The notes below the pieces were generated by a model. It saw nothing but the letters and a program-made list of their open reading frames with translations. It had not been told where the DNA came from and made no database searches. 64,000 bases of DNA from Heterodera schachtii. Lineage: Eukaryota; Nematoda; Chromadorea; Rhabditida; Heteroderidae. Positions within the stretch are counted from its first letter, which is position 1, and each line of letters starts with the position of its first letter. The DNA lies in assembly GCA_023374025.1 (NCBI GenBank), contig SIJG01000051.1:458146-522145 (forward strand), read 5' to 3'. Below are positions 1 through 12,500 of this stretch, in pieces. Position numbers and translations under genes: made by a program.

Positions 1-1714
1 ATTAAAAGAAAAAAAGAAATGATCTGACGAATAGTGTAGAGTCATTCTACTGATAATCAATCATTAATATAATTAACCGCAAAATATAATCTACAAATCT
101 AAAAATAAATAAATTTTCAATTTAATACTTAGAAAATAAAAATTAACAAGTTTCAAAGAATTTTTTTAATTTTAAAATAGTAGTTAAAATATTTTCTTTT
201 AATTTACTATTAAATAACACCAATTTTTTAAACAAAATTTAAATAAATTAATGAAATATTAAAAAATGAAAGATAGAACAAATTAAAACAATAAAACATT
301 AGCTGATAATGAATAAAATCGCAATTTTTAAAGAATTTATTTTAAGCAGTTATTTATGTTTATTTAATATAAATTAAAAAGCAAGTAAATAAAAAAAGAA
401 AACAACTGAAGAGATATTTAAAATTGTTTTAATACAAAATTTTCCATTAAAACTATAATTTATATACAATTTATCCATATGTGAGAACTTTAAAAACATA
501 TTGTTTAAAGTCTAACAAATTTATTTTTTAATTTCAAAATCCGAAGCTTCATATTAAAAACTAAAATTAAAACATATAACATAAATAATAAAATTGTTCC
601 TATTCCTCAAATAGTAAGATACGAATGAACAATGAAACAGGAACTTAATATAATCTTAATTTTAAACCCATAAAACCTCGTGCTTTTTTTGAAAAAAAAA
701 GTGCTAATGCGTTTTTTTAAATAACATTTGTTTATTAAAAAGGATGTACGAGATAAAACAGAAAAACAACTATAGAATTATGCGATTAGAAAATTGTATA
801 AATTTGCAAACTTGTAAAATAATTTCATTAATTTATTGTAAATTATACGCTAATTATTTAACAATTAAAAAATCCTTAACAAAATATAATTTATATTTAG
901 GAATTAAAAAATAAATTGTAGCAAAAGTATAAATGATAAATAAAAATAAGAAGATCACCTGAATCTACAAATTAAAGACTACTTACCTAAATTAAACCTT
1001 TAAACTATTAGAAATCTATAAATTTTTAAAATTTAAATTTAAATTTAAAAAAGTTATAATTTAAGAGAAAAATATTACTAATTAACAAAAAATGAACTGA
1101 TATTCGACGAACTCATAAATTTCGTGACCTAGTCGACTATAATAAATAATAAATTTAAAAATTTTTTCTTTTTAAGTATTTTTATAAATTATTTCAAATT
1201 TACAACATTTAAAAAGAATTGGTAAAATCTAAAAATTAAAATATTTTCATTTTTGGTGATTAATTCATTTTGTCCCTATACAAAATTTTTTACTTGTTTT
1301 GAGGTAGGGCTTTTAAAATTTTAAATATTATATAACTAAAATTAACAACTCAATGTAAACTTAAAGATCTAATAAAATATAATCAATGTCAAGAGAATAT
1401 AAATTATCTTATATGTCCAATTTAAAAAGCAAAAAATTAGATATAAACAATGAAAAAAATTAAAAAAAAGTTCCAAAAAAAAATTAATACAATATGTTAT
1501 TTGGAAAAATTTAATGAAGATAAAAAAAATTATTGCTAATGAAACTGTAAAATTCTAAAGTTAATGAATAAACTACAATTTAACAAAGAAAAGAATTGAC
1601 TAATGAAAAAAAAGTTAATATTAATATTTATTTATTATTTGCAATTAAAATATAAAAGTAAATTAAAAAATATCATAAAAAACGAGAAATTCGTGATCAT
1701 TGACACAAAAAACC
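1..1714. other. A-rich non-coding stretch
   Basis: I see no gene here. Reading frames are short and A/T-biased. The only recognisable content is a diverged repeat at about 311-440 that reappears at 46889-47015, sharing for instance the core ttattttaagcagttattt. A short hairpin follows directly at 1717-1738. Confidence 0.6.
311..440. repeat. dispersed repeat, copy 1
   Basis: Diverged direct-orientation copy of the segment at about 46889-47015. Both share a run built on ttattttaagcagttattt followed by tttatttaatat, and further on a stretch around aaattgtttt. There are no flanking inverted repeats or coding sequence, so the repeat class is unknown. Read by eye; boundaries are approximate. Confidence 0.55.
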
Positions 1715-1716
1715 CT

Positions 1717-1738
1717 CGTGAAAATCTTTTCACGAGTT
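1717..1738. repeat. short perfect hairpin
   Basis: The arms ctcgtgaaaa and ttttcacgag are exact reverse complements separated by two bases (tc). The stem is 10 bp, G/C-containing and in A/T-rich DNA. It could be a small fold-back relic, or part of the larger fold-back element that starts about 100 bases downstream. No function can be assigned. Confidence 0.6.
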
Positions 1739-1842
1739 AGGCAGATAGCGCCAAATTGATTTTCTACGAAACAAATAATAATTTAAACTATGATAATTGG
1801 AGCAGCAATGCGCAAGCTTTGGACCCATAAGACGGTGCTTTG

Positions 1843-2208
1843 ACGTTAGTCAAAAAACCATCAAATAGAAAGATTTTTTGATATAACTTTGCTCAAAGTC
1901 AACCAAATTTTAATCCCTTGATATCATTGATAGCCCTAAGTGTTTTCTATTAGGCTACAAAATTTCAAAAAAATTCGCAAGTCTGAAAAAAGTTATGGCC
2001 AAAAATGTTGAAAAAAACTTGGTTTTCTAAGCTTCTTAAGTCATAACTTTTTTAAAACTTAATTAATTATTTGGAAATTTTGTAGGCTAATAGAAAACAA
2101 TTAGGGCTATAGAAAAGTAGCAAGATTTTAACATTTTGTACTTTTTAGGCCAAGTTATAAATAATTTTCTGTCAAAAATTTTCTATTTGATGGTTTTTTG
2201 ACTAACGT
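1843..2208. mobile_element. fold-back (MITE-like) inverted repeat element
   Basis: The two ends are perfect reverse complements over about 29 bp, starting acgttagtcaaaaaacca. Similarity continues inward in patches, for example attagccctaa-type and gttttctatta words on both arms and a shared 'gctacaaaatttc' motif near the centre. Most of the 366 bp can therefore fold back on itself. There is no coding capacity. A target-site duplication is not obvious, and an 'acggtgc' word just outside the left end (1832-1838), also found at the related copy at 2853, suggests the true end may lie further out. Class is not assignable beyond non-autonomous fold-back DNA. Confidence 0.75.
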
Positions 2209-2863
2209 ATTTGTAAAACTAATATAGTTTAGCCAATTAATATAAAATACAAATGTAAACGTTTTCGAATATTTTATGCGTTTTTCACTTGAATCCAACT
2301 GTAGAAAATATATTAAAAAAACTTACCAAAATTTAAATTTAAAATAAAAAACAAGACAATAATATTCTTTAAAACTAATCATAAATTAAAATTAAAAATT
2401 TTTATTTAAAATATAAAACAAAATTTAAAATGCAATATTTTTTAATAATTCGTAAAAAATAAAAAATTATTTTTATAATATAAAAGTATAATGCTTAATA
2501 AAAAAAAATGAGCAAATTTATTTAATGATGAAACATGACATCATTGTTAACATTAAAATTAATAACAGCTAAAGAAAAATATTTTAATCGCAGAATAACA
2601 AGAAATGAACATTAATAAACATATACAATAAAATGTCACACATTTTTAATCGTCGAAGAACTTCAAAGACGTAGTAAAATACCCAGCATGAATAAAAAAT
2701 GTATGATAAAAATTAGTTCCATTAATGAAAATGAATAATTAAGCAATAAATAATAGAAAGACGGTTTGACACGAAAAGAAAATTTATTTTTATTTGAATT
2801 GAATATTTTTTGGAATCAAAATTTAATTTATTTTACGCGATGCTATAATAAAACGGTGCCGGT

Positions 2864-2963
2864 TGTTACTCAAAAACCATCAAAATGCAAATTTTTGACA
2901 GAAAATTATTCATAACTTCGCCCAAAAACTTATACGATAGCCCTATGTATTTTCTATTATCTA
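2864..2963. repeat. partial copy of the 1843-2208 fold-back element
   Basis: This segment matches the reverse complement of the right arm of the fold-back element: actcaaaaaccatcaaaa, then atttttgacagaaaattatt, then atagccct and ttttctattat. A block of about 40 bases present in the other copy is missing. There is only one arm, so it is a half element or truncated relic. A preceding acggtgcc word is shared with the flank of the full copy. Confidence 0.7.
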
Positions 2964-5790
2964 AAAAAGGTATTGTAATATTTATCATTTTATAATTTTT
3001 TTAAAACATTCACCAATATAATAAATTAATATAAATCAATTTTTCCAATATTTACAATTAAAAAAACCAATCGATTTTGCAGTTTATGAGTCTTAAACTA
3101 TTTAATTTTTCAAAAAATCAAAACTTAAAAAATATTCACAATTTTTTTAACAATTATTAGATCTATAGATAAATTAAATAAAGTGATTTTAAAATTTAAT
3201 TTTCGCTAATCTTTAAATAAAATAGTAACAAAAATTCAAAATTAATCAATAGTTCAGCAAATTAATACAATTTATAAAACCAAATTTTTCCGAAAGTTTT
3301 AAATAAATTATAATAATCGCTGAAAACTAAAAATTTGAACTATTTTAAAACAAAAACAATCATAATATATTGCTTAAAAAATTCAAGTGCCAAAATAAAA
3401 TATTATTGTAAAATAAAAAATTTGCTAGAATTTACATATTAATTGAATTTTCATCCATCGTAAACAAATCATAATAAATGACTGTTTTTTTTACATTCAT
3501 TTACTAACGGTACAAATAAAATTATTCTCCATAAAAAACATAATAAATTACTTCAACAATTTAACCTGTGTTATGATTTTTGTTTACATTTAATTGATAT
3601 ATAAATATAAAATATTAAAAATTTTTATTATGTCACTAATAGAAACGGATTAAAAGATCCAATATCCGATTAATTTATTATTATTTAAATCAAAGCGTGT
3701 TTTAATTATAGTCATAATTTATAGAAAATAATAAATCTTTTTAAAATAATAAATTCATAAAAATTAAAAGTATCTCTATTCTTTTAAGATATCTTATTAA
3801 GTAAGTTTAAAGTAAGAAAAAAAATTAAATTATTATTGTTTATTTGAAATTAATAAAATTAGAAATAACGAGGTTATTTTAAATAGATAAAGTTTAGTGT
3901 TTTGCATTATTATTAAACCTTACTTTTTATAATTTTTTTATTGAATGTATATATATATTATCTCTTAAAAAACTTGCTTAAAATATATTACTTTGTTATA
4001 CACTTGTATTGAGTATTAATAGTTTTTATATCTTATTTAATTGCTGAATAAAAAATATATATTTTAACCAATGTATATTAAATTTTATTTTTAATTTTTT
4101 TTTTTTAAATTTTGCTTTTTAATCTTATGGTACAAATTCCAATTTATATTTAATATCTTTTCCTTAATGATAAAATAAATTTTAACAATATAAAATTTGA
4201 CAATGTGGTTTATGATTTTTTATATTTTATGTAAACTAAATTTTTGTTTATTTAGTAATTAAACTAATTTTATTTGAAGGATTTAAAAAGCCTCATTTCT
4301 TTTACTAACTTTAATTGTAAGTCTTGGCTTATTATTAAATTTAAAAATTTTTCAATTCGCGGCAGTTCTAAAACATGAATTAAAAAAGCAACTTAAAATT
4401 TAATGGTTTTCATATGTAAAAATAAAAATAAATAAAAAAATAGAAATATTATCATCTTCATTAAAAAAATACGAATAATATAACTTATTTTTTATATTTT
4501 AATATGCGTATCATCACCAAGAGATTTATTTAAATGTATTGTATTTTTTCATTAAAGTAATAGAAAAATAATTGAAAATTGATACAATATTTATCAGGTC
4601 AGAATAAATTTAAAAAAAACACAAGACAAAAATATTATTAATAAAAAAATTTTTAAATGTTATAAAATCAATAAAACTGTTTATTATTTAATTTGGATTT
4701 CGACCCATGCTTATAAACAATGACAATTTTTATTTTAAGACACAAAAGGAAAAAATATTTATTTAACAAAATATTATTTCTTAGCAAAATGAATTATAAT
4801 TTCTTTTTTTCATAAAAAAAATTAACAAATTAACAATAAAAATTACTTATTAATCTTATTTTCCGGCACCAAATCAGAGAAAAATAAAAATAAATTATGG
4901 AGATAATAAGATTTTATAAAAGAAAAGAGAGAAATAATTAATTTTTTTTTAAAGTTAATTAAGTATACGAAGAAAAATAAGGAAAAAATAAACGTAAATA
5001 ATTTATACAGTCCATTATAATTCGCAGCTTGGGCACACTACGAATTTGTGTGAATTCATCCCGAGAAAAAAAGATACATTAAATATTCTTCATTTAATAA
5101 TTTAATATATTAATCCTTTAAAGTAATTTAAAGAAAAATATATTAAATAATTAAGAAATTTAAAAAAGAGCAATCAAAGAAAGTAAAAACACGACAACTT
5201 ATAATATAAAATTTACCTATATTTAATTTTAACATTTTTAAAAATAATAAATTTATTTTCCTAATTTTAAAAGAATAAAATTTATTTTTATATTAAGGTT
5301 AAAATATAAGTATTACATATTTCTTTGCTCATAATTTTTTAATATTTAAAAAGTGAAAACTCAGTCTCAAATAAAGTAATTAAAATATGGTTTTTAAATG
5401 ATGAAAACATTTTTAAATGAACATTAAATTCCACTATAATATATTCGGAAAATATTAATACTGTTATTTGTATAACTGAAAAATCGAAAGCAAAATACTT
5501 TTATAATTTTATATAAAATTAAAATGCAATATTTTGATTGAAGTTAAAAGAAATTCAAATAGGTAACTGCTGATTAAAACAAAAAATATTCAAATTATTG
5601 CACAATAAATATTTAGATTGAATTTTCACTTTTTTCAACTTGTGGGCCAAAAACCCGAAAACACCTTAATTTAGGATTTCTGACAAGGAAAATTTATCAA
5701 TTGAAAATAATTAAGCAATTCGTTCATCCTGACAATAGATAAATGAACAGCAAAGCCAACAAATTAATTCAAAATATCCAATGTAAAAAT
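2964..5790. other. A/T-rich non-coding stretch
   Basis: I see no gene. About 4585-4655 holds a dispersed repeat that recurs at 45143-45205. At 5030-5070 there is a small GC-richer island with a short hairpin (cacac...gtgtg). The remainder is low-complexity A/T sequence. Confidence 0.55.
4585..4655. repeat. dispersed repeat shared with 45143-45205
   Basis: Both loci carry atatttatca(g/t)gtcagaataaat followed by an A-rich run, 'caagacaaaa' and tattaataaaa-type sequence, in the same orientation. Part of the motif (acaagacaataatatt) may also occur near 2350. There are no ends or coding sequence that would allow classification. Confidence 0.5.
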
Positions 5791-6366
5791 TAGAGTTGAG
5801 CGGGACCGGGAAATTTGACAAAAACCTGGACCGGGACTTGCCAGGACCAGAAAAGTCGGGACCCGGACAAAGTTTTTCGACCCGGGACCAGGACCGCGAG
5901 AAAAGCCGGGACCGGGACCAATCGGGAATTTTCACAAAATAAAATTTTTTTTTAAATTTTAATATAAATTTTATTAATAAATTTTATTTTAAGAAAAATT
6001 GCGCCGCAAAAAAGCTGTTTTGAAAAGCAACAAAATAGTCAAATTTATGGACCGTTAATAATTTGATTTGCGATCAACTTTTTACCGTCCGATTCATTTG
6101 AAAATCTTAATCGACCCATCCGCCACTATGCATGCATCCCACGAACCCCTAAAAATTTATTATTCAAAACTATTTTTTTGATTTTTGGGAATTTTTTGCA
6201 ATTTAATAAAATTTTTCGAATTTTTCAAAATCCCGCAATCCCGCGCGGGATCCCGCAAATTTTAAATACTTTATTTGCGAGATTAACCCGCTTGATCCCG
6301 TCCCGCAAAAAAATTTTAGGTCCAGTAACGCAGCGGGATCCGCAAATTTGAAATTTCCGGTCTCTA
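5791..6366. mobile_element. degenerate hAT-like non-autonomous element (TAGAG...CTCTA termini)
   Basis: The left end reads TAGAGTTGAGCGGGACCGG and the right end CCGGTCTCTA, the latter being the reverse complement of the TAGAGACCGG terminus of the better preserved elements at 18614-25579 and 51029-51944. The eight bases outside each end (gtaaaaat and ttacaaac) agree at 5 of 8 positions, compatible with a decayed 8-bp duplication. The interior holds two GC-rich zones. The left one has repeated gggacc(g)gg words (5808-5930) and the right one repeated cccgc/gcggg words (6230-6355), either side of an A/T-rich centre. A 74-residue open frame over the left zone is just the translated repeat. There is no transposase. 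Confidence 0.6.
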
Positions 6367-8824
6367 TTACAAACTAAACGATTTATTATACTAATCATAT
6401 AAAAATTAAATATATATATTATAAAATAACAACCAAATAAAATTAATCATTTAAAACTAATTTTTAAAAAATACAAAATAAATGAGAATAAAATGTATAT
6501 TGTTTACTGGGAAAATGAATAAAAAATATCTTTTTAATAAATTTCCCAATTAAATCAAATAGTATTTTGGGAATTCAATAAATATATTTTTTTGTTTATG
6601 TTTACAGAAAAAATATTTATAATAAACTAATATTAAGAAATAAAAAAATAATTAAAAAATTTGGCCTATTTTTATATAAAAAATTAACTAAAAGCATTCG
6701 AATGCGAATTAAAAGGGAAGAAAAGAGCTGCAGTTAAATTTCTGAATCATGTTAGAGTTAAGTATGGTATATTTCTTACGAAATTAATTCAGGAATAGGA
6801 ATCCCGTTCTAAAAATAAAACAAAAATTCAGCAAATAAATGCAATCAAGTTAACAAAATAATTATAAAAAGAAATTTCACGCAATTGCAAAAATTAAAAT
6901 GTAGTTTTTGAAGGTTTAACATTTAATTAAAATATTTAATATTAAAAAAGGGTTGCACATTATTAAAAAAAAGACTATTTATTTTGTTAATACAAATTAA
7001 TGTGGTTAGTCTACAATTTTAAACTATCACTGGCCTGGTTTTTGAGATCCGAATTTTACTTTATTCAACTGAAATTGATTTTATTTAAAAGAATTTCTTA
7101 TTTAAATTAAGCTCTAAATTACTATTTTTATTTCCATTTCATTTCCTCCTCTTTTATTAATTATATCATTTTAATATTATTGTTAAATTCAAATAGACTA
7201 TTTTTAATTTTATTTCATGTCCTGGGAATGAATTCGATGATATATTGGAGTTGTGCATTTTTTTGTCATTCATTTCCCATATTTTCACGTATTGGAGTAG
7301 AGCTCCGTATTCAAATATTCATTTTTCATTTTTAATATATGAATTTATTTTTTTATTAAATAAAACTGTGAAGGTTAGACATATCATTTAAAATAAATAA
7401 TTATTCATGTATTTATTTTAATTCGAAAGCGAAAGTTAAAATTTCTTTTAACTGCTAGTTTATTAATTTTAAAAATTATTGTATTAAATAGGAGTTTATT
7501 CATGTAATTTTTTTTTCTTATTTATATATTTTGATTCATTCTGAAAATTCTTTTTTTTATTTTACTTAAATAATGTTTTGGATTTTTTTAATTTTATATA
7601 TGTTATAATTTCATTTATATATAAAAATTAAATTTGTAGTTCATTTAAAACCATTAATTTCGTATAACTATTTATTTGATGTTCCTCTGCTAGTAATAAT
7701 TGACATGCACTAAATTTAAATTTTTAGTTCCTAATTTCGCATTAAATTGTCTATCATTCAGTCTTCAATGTCACCCTTTGAATATTTTAATTAATTATGC
7801 AATTTTAAATTCCAATTTAAATGAAGAAACTTTATACCTACTTTTAAGTAATAATAATGTTGATTTCAATAATTTTATTTTTCATAGACAAAGTTTTTAA
7901 TATGATTTATTAAATTTTAATATTAATTAATATTTTCTTTTTTTTCATGATCTATACTCATTACGCTTGTTCATTGGAGTGTGCGACGTTAAAGATAAAA
8001 TATTTTAATGAAATTTTTTTTTAATTCTTTTTTTGTTCTTATTTATTGATTTTATGTAATAGAATATTTTATGTTTAAATTAAATCTATTATTTACAATA
8101 ATAATATATGAAATTAATAAGGAAGAAAATAAGGTGCAAATTTATCTTCCCTATTCTGATTCAATAAAATATTTCTTTTACTTTTATCTACAAACATATC
8201 ATAAATATTTATACATTCCATATAGTCCAAAACTTTGAGAAATTTATTTGTATAATATTTTGGGAAAAACATAAAGTAATAATTTGAGCCATCGATTATA
8301 TGAAAATATATAATTCAATTAATTTGTGAGAAATTTTTCTTTTTTTTAAATTTTTTTTTCGTAAAATTTTTTTTTAATTTTTTTTTAGAATATTTGGTAA
8401 TTTTTTTTTTTATTTTATTAAACTACCAGCTATAAACGATTTTTAAAAAAATATTGTATTATCAATTTCAAGAAAGCAAAAATGATTTTAAAATTTTAAA
8501 CATATTTGCTGTTTATTTAAAAAGTTTAAGGCATCAAATTTTGTGTCTGGCCAAAAACTGAAAAATATTTATTTAAAAATAAATTAGTTTTATTCCAGAT
8601 TTTGAAAACAAATTTTTCTTTTCTGTTGCTAACATTTTTTTTAATGATTTTTAAAATAAGCCATGATTTATGATTTATTTCTATTTCAATTGTTTTATTT
8701 TTATATTTTATGTGAATTAAATTTTAGTGTTTTTTAAATGTTTTTTTTAGTCTCTAAATTATAGCATTAATAAAATTTACACGCTTATAATTTAAAAATT
8801 ATTAGGTGTTTTTTCCAACTGCTA
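6367..8824. other. A/T-rich stretch switching to T-rich
   Basis: I see no gene. From about 7.05 kb the plus strand turns strongly T-rich and stays so to about 11.4 kb. A 66-codon frame near 7700-7900 has the composition expected of random A/T DNA. A short word (ggaat.ccgttctaaa) near 6795 also occurs near 31550, so a small dispersed repeat may be present. Confidence 0.5.
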
Positions 8825-9215
8825 ATGTCAAATAATTCTGAAAAATCAGGTTATCGTACTTTTGATGCTGATCAAAATCTTTTACACCAACTTGATCAGA
8901 TCCCTGGTGATCTGGACACCCCAAAATACCCTGAAGAGCGGGGAAATTTTGAAATTTTTCTTGTAGGAACTATAAAATAATTTTCGTAAATCATTAGGCT
9001 TTTGGAAAAAGAACAAAATACTCTAAAACATTTGTAGAAATGTCTGTGATCTCCATTGTATGCCAAATCTATTAATTTTTGTGCACAACTTTTACATCAA
9101 ATTATCAGAGCACTTTTTTAGAAAATAATTAACAAGCCAGCCGACAGGAAAGAGCACTAAATTCTCTACTGAATTACCTTTGAATGGTGGGGCACAACCT
9201 GTAATAAAAAAGTTA
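8825..9215 (+). pseudogene. possible decayed coding segment, unknown protein
   Basis: A GC-richer island inside T-rich DNA. The frame opened by the ATG at 8825 runs 51 codons to a TAA at 8978-8980. Its composition is that of an ordinary soluble protein (for example the stretch DQNLLHQLDQIPGDLDTPKY), unlike the F/I/K/N-rich frames found elsewhere in this window. Further on, about 9030-9215 gives another readable stretch, interrupted by a stop, including PTGKSTKFSTELPLNGGAQP. The two parts are in different frames. This could be a gene fragment broken by stops and a frameshift, a decayed transposon ORF, or exons of a real gene with unusual splice sites. I recognise no family. Confidence 0.35.
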
Positions 9216-9430
9216 TAATAAATATTTTATTTAAATTTTTACAAATAATTGAATGTTTTGATAAAATTCAAATTTATCGAATGTGAATTAATTTTTTATA
9301 TTTTTATTTAATTTTTTATAGAGTCTCTGTTGAAATTTTTCTCGTTGCATCGTTAGCTAAATGATTTCATTGTGTATTTAGCGAAGGCTTTTTTAAATTG
9401 GTATAAAATACTGGGAATCATAGTATTGTT

Positions 9431-9550
9431 ATGCGTTGGTTTGCGTGCTTCTTTTTATTTATTTGCATTTTATATTTGTTTGTTTTTTTGTTAGTAAAAT
9501 GTGAGAAGAACATACCGGTAAATAAAACTAGCCTCACGAAACAATTTAAG
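9431..9550 (+). CDS. possible first exon of a small secreted protein
   Basis: Forty codons starting at the ATG at 9431. The N-terminus (MRWFACFFLFICILYLF...) is a strongly hydrophobic stretch of about 23 residues ending near a Cys. A hydrophilic segment with NKTS (a possible N-glycosylation site) and LTKQFK follows, as expected for a signal peptide plus mature start. The frame ends on AAG followed by gtaatt, a good splice donor in phase 0. The next convincing acceptor is tttttcag at about 10397-10404, which would add EKGIYFC and a stop, giving a 47-residue product. The exon lies in a T-rich block, as expected for plus-strand introns in many animals. I infer a gene from these signals only; a chance hydrophobic frame in T-rich DNA is the main alternative. 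Confidence 0.3.
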
Positions 9551-12500
9551 GTAATTGTTGTTGTTTTTTTCATTTGTAAATAATTGTAAATTAATATTTA
9601 ATAAGTTCTTTTTCATAATTTATTTATTTAAATCATTTACTTAATTAATAAAGCAAATTATTAAAAGAACTATTGGTTATTGTTTATGACTCAATTTTTT
9701 TTTTTTGGTGTTACATAAAGAATGAATTAGCAAAAAAATATTTTTTAAATTCATTAGTCAATTTTTTATTATTTTTATAAACTAAAATTAATTTAATTTC
9801 TTTTTAATAATAACTAATATAAAATAAACCCATGTATTAATAAAATAAAAATTTATAATTCTATGAGTTTTGCATTTGAATTTGTTAATCATTTTTGGAT
9901 TTTGATTTTTATTATTTTAATTTTTAAAATTATGTTCATTTTATTTAATATTATTGATTTTATAAAGTCAAAAAAAATAGGATTTTTTTGGCTTCATTTT
10001 TTATATTAATTTTTAGTTGTTTGTAAAATTACGAATAAAAGAAAAATTTTTATTTGTTATTTATGATTCAATTTCATTTTATACAAAATTTAAAGAAACT
10101 TTTTATTATTTTTTTTTGTTAATTTTTTATTAATTAAATTCTTTCTTAAAATGCTTAATATTTTAACTAAATCAAATCAACTTTCAAAAATTAATAAATT
10201 CCTTCAGTGAATTTAATAATAAATTATCATTCAAATTAATTTTTTTAAACTATTGATTAATAATTACTTGTTTTCTTTTTCCGCTATTAGCTCTTTTATA
10301 TATTTGAATTATTAATACTTTTATTGAATAAAAATATATTATTCTTTTATTTTATAAGAATTGGTAATGTAATAATTTAATAATTATAAATGCTAATTTT
10401 TCAGGAAAAAGGAATTTATTTTTGTTAAAATTTAGTGTCCCATTGATACATTTATTTATTTTTTAATTGTTGGCTAATGGTTTCTTATATTATTAAATAT
10501 TCTAAATTTTATCATTAAAATTTTAATATTAACAACGACATATAATTTTGATGTCGTAATGTGATAATATGGCAAATAACAAAATTGACTAACTTTGTCA
10601 TTTTTAATCAATCTAAATGAGCAGGGCACCAAAATTTTTTAAATTATTTTGCTATCTTTTATGTTTTCTATTTTTTAAAAATTATGTTTTAATTTTTATA
10701 CAAATTTTGAGGTTTGGAGAATTTATAAAATTTTATAAAAGTCATTTTTTTGAAAATATTTTCCCTGAAAACTTTTTTATTTATTTCAACTTCGTTACAT
10801 TTTTATAAAAATTTGATTTAGTTTTTATTCTATAAAATAATTTAAGAACAAATTTTTTTCGATAAATTGATATTATAACTGAAAGAAATATGAAAATAAA
10901 AAAAACAGAACATTTTTTTATTTTATTTTTATTTTCGAACTTTTTTCTTTTGAGTGTTGTAAAAAATTATTAAATTTCAATATCAATTATTATTTATTCA
11001 ATTTCATGTTCCCGTACTTAAGCTTGATTCTTCTTCGCGTTTGCGTGCTTTTTCTATAATAATAATTATATTTTTTAATGAGAATTGCTTAATTTAATTT
11101 TTTTTTAAATATCATAAAAAGAATTAAACAAAAATGGTAATTTATATAGAAAATCTGGCTGAGTTTCATGCAACATTTTTATTTTTTATTTTTACTATTT
11201 CAAAATTTAATATTAAAAAAATATGCGAATAATTAGTAAATTTTTTTTTATTAGTTTTAGTAAATACCCAATAATATAAAACCAAGATATTTTTCATTAC
11301 TCTTGCTTCGTTGATTTGTCGACGTTCTATTTTTTCATGACATGATATTCTTTTGGTTGAATATTTTCTTCAAATAAGGAATTTTTTATGATAATAATGT
11401 TCTTATGTACCATAAAATAAATAATTGTATTATATCAATTACGAATAAAACTATTATTTTTTAATTGCTTATTTTCCCTAAACAAAGTAAAATTGGAGAA
11501 TTAAAATATATAAATAGAAATAATAAACTTATAAAAACAATTTATGAATAAAAATGCAAAATTTGAAAAATGAAAAAGCTTAAAATAAGCATAAAATAAT
11601 AAAGAACAAAATTTAAATTATTCGAATAAATTGATATAAATCTAACAATATAAAGATCTGTTCGATTTGCTTAAAGGTGAAACATTAATTTACTGGCTTT
11701 AAAAACTGCATTGAATTTTATATGATTGTGTAATAACTCCTGCTAAAAGTCAACAACAGAAAGAAATATATTTATGAAATAAATAATATTTCTAAATGAT
11801 AGTTAAAATTAATTTTACAGAATTAAAGAGAATAGAACTATAAAACTTACTTATAAAATCAATTTTTTTTTACAAAAATTTAAGATAACATTTATAAAAT
11901 ATTAATAATGTTAATTTATTTAATATAAAACAGATGAAAAATTTTTTTTAGCAAAAAATAATAAAATTAAATAAACAACAAATTATATTCTTAATCAGGA
12001 ATCCCCGCTTTTTTAAATTCCTGATAAAATCGGCACTGAATAAGTTACTTAAAATGAAAGTTTTATATAAAAAAAGATGAAGATTTTAATGATTTTAAAA
12101 AATACGAATTAAATTTTTGAAATTTATCATTTCAATAGTTAGATTTTATTAAAAGTAAAATTTGTATAATTGTTATAAATGAATAGAGAAAAAGAAAACA
12201 ACATTTATTCAAATTAATTAAATTTTTATATGCATTAAATATTTATTATTATATAGTAATAATTCGATACAATAAAAATTATTATTTGGTGAGATTTTTT
12301 TTAATAAAAATCGCAAAATGTACAAAAATTGCAAAATATTTATGAAAAATCTAATAAAAATTCAATTTTGCACCAAAATATGCAAAAAAAAAAATTTCTT
12401 TTCATTTCTTTATTTGAAAGATAAGATAGAATCTTTTAATTTAGTGATATGATTAAAAGGCTAATTAATAGTCAATCAAAGTTAACCTATTTAACAGATT

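Noticed and set aside
634..641. Nematode piRNA upstream motif (ctgttTCA or its complement)
   Set aside because: tgaaacag-type words occur a few times (about 634, 28195, 38766, 48845), about as often as chance and without clustering.
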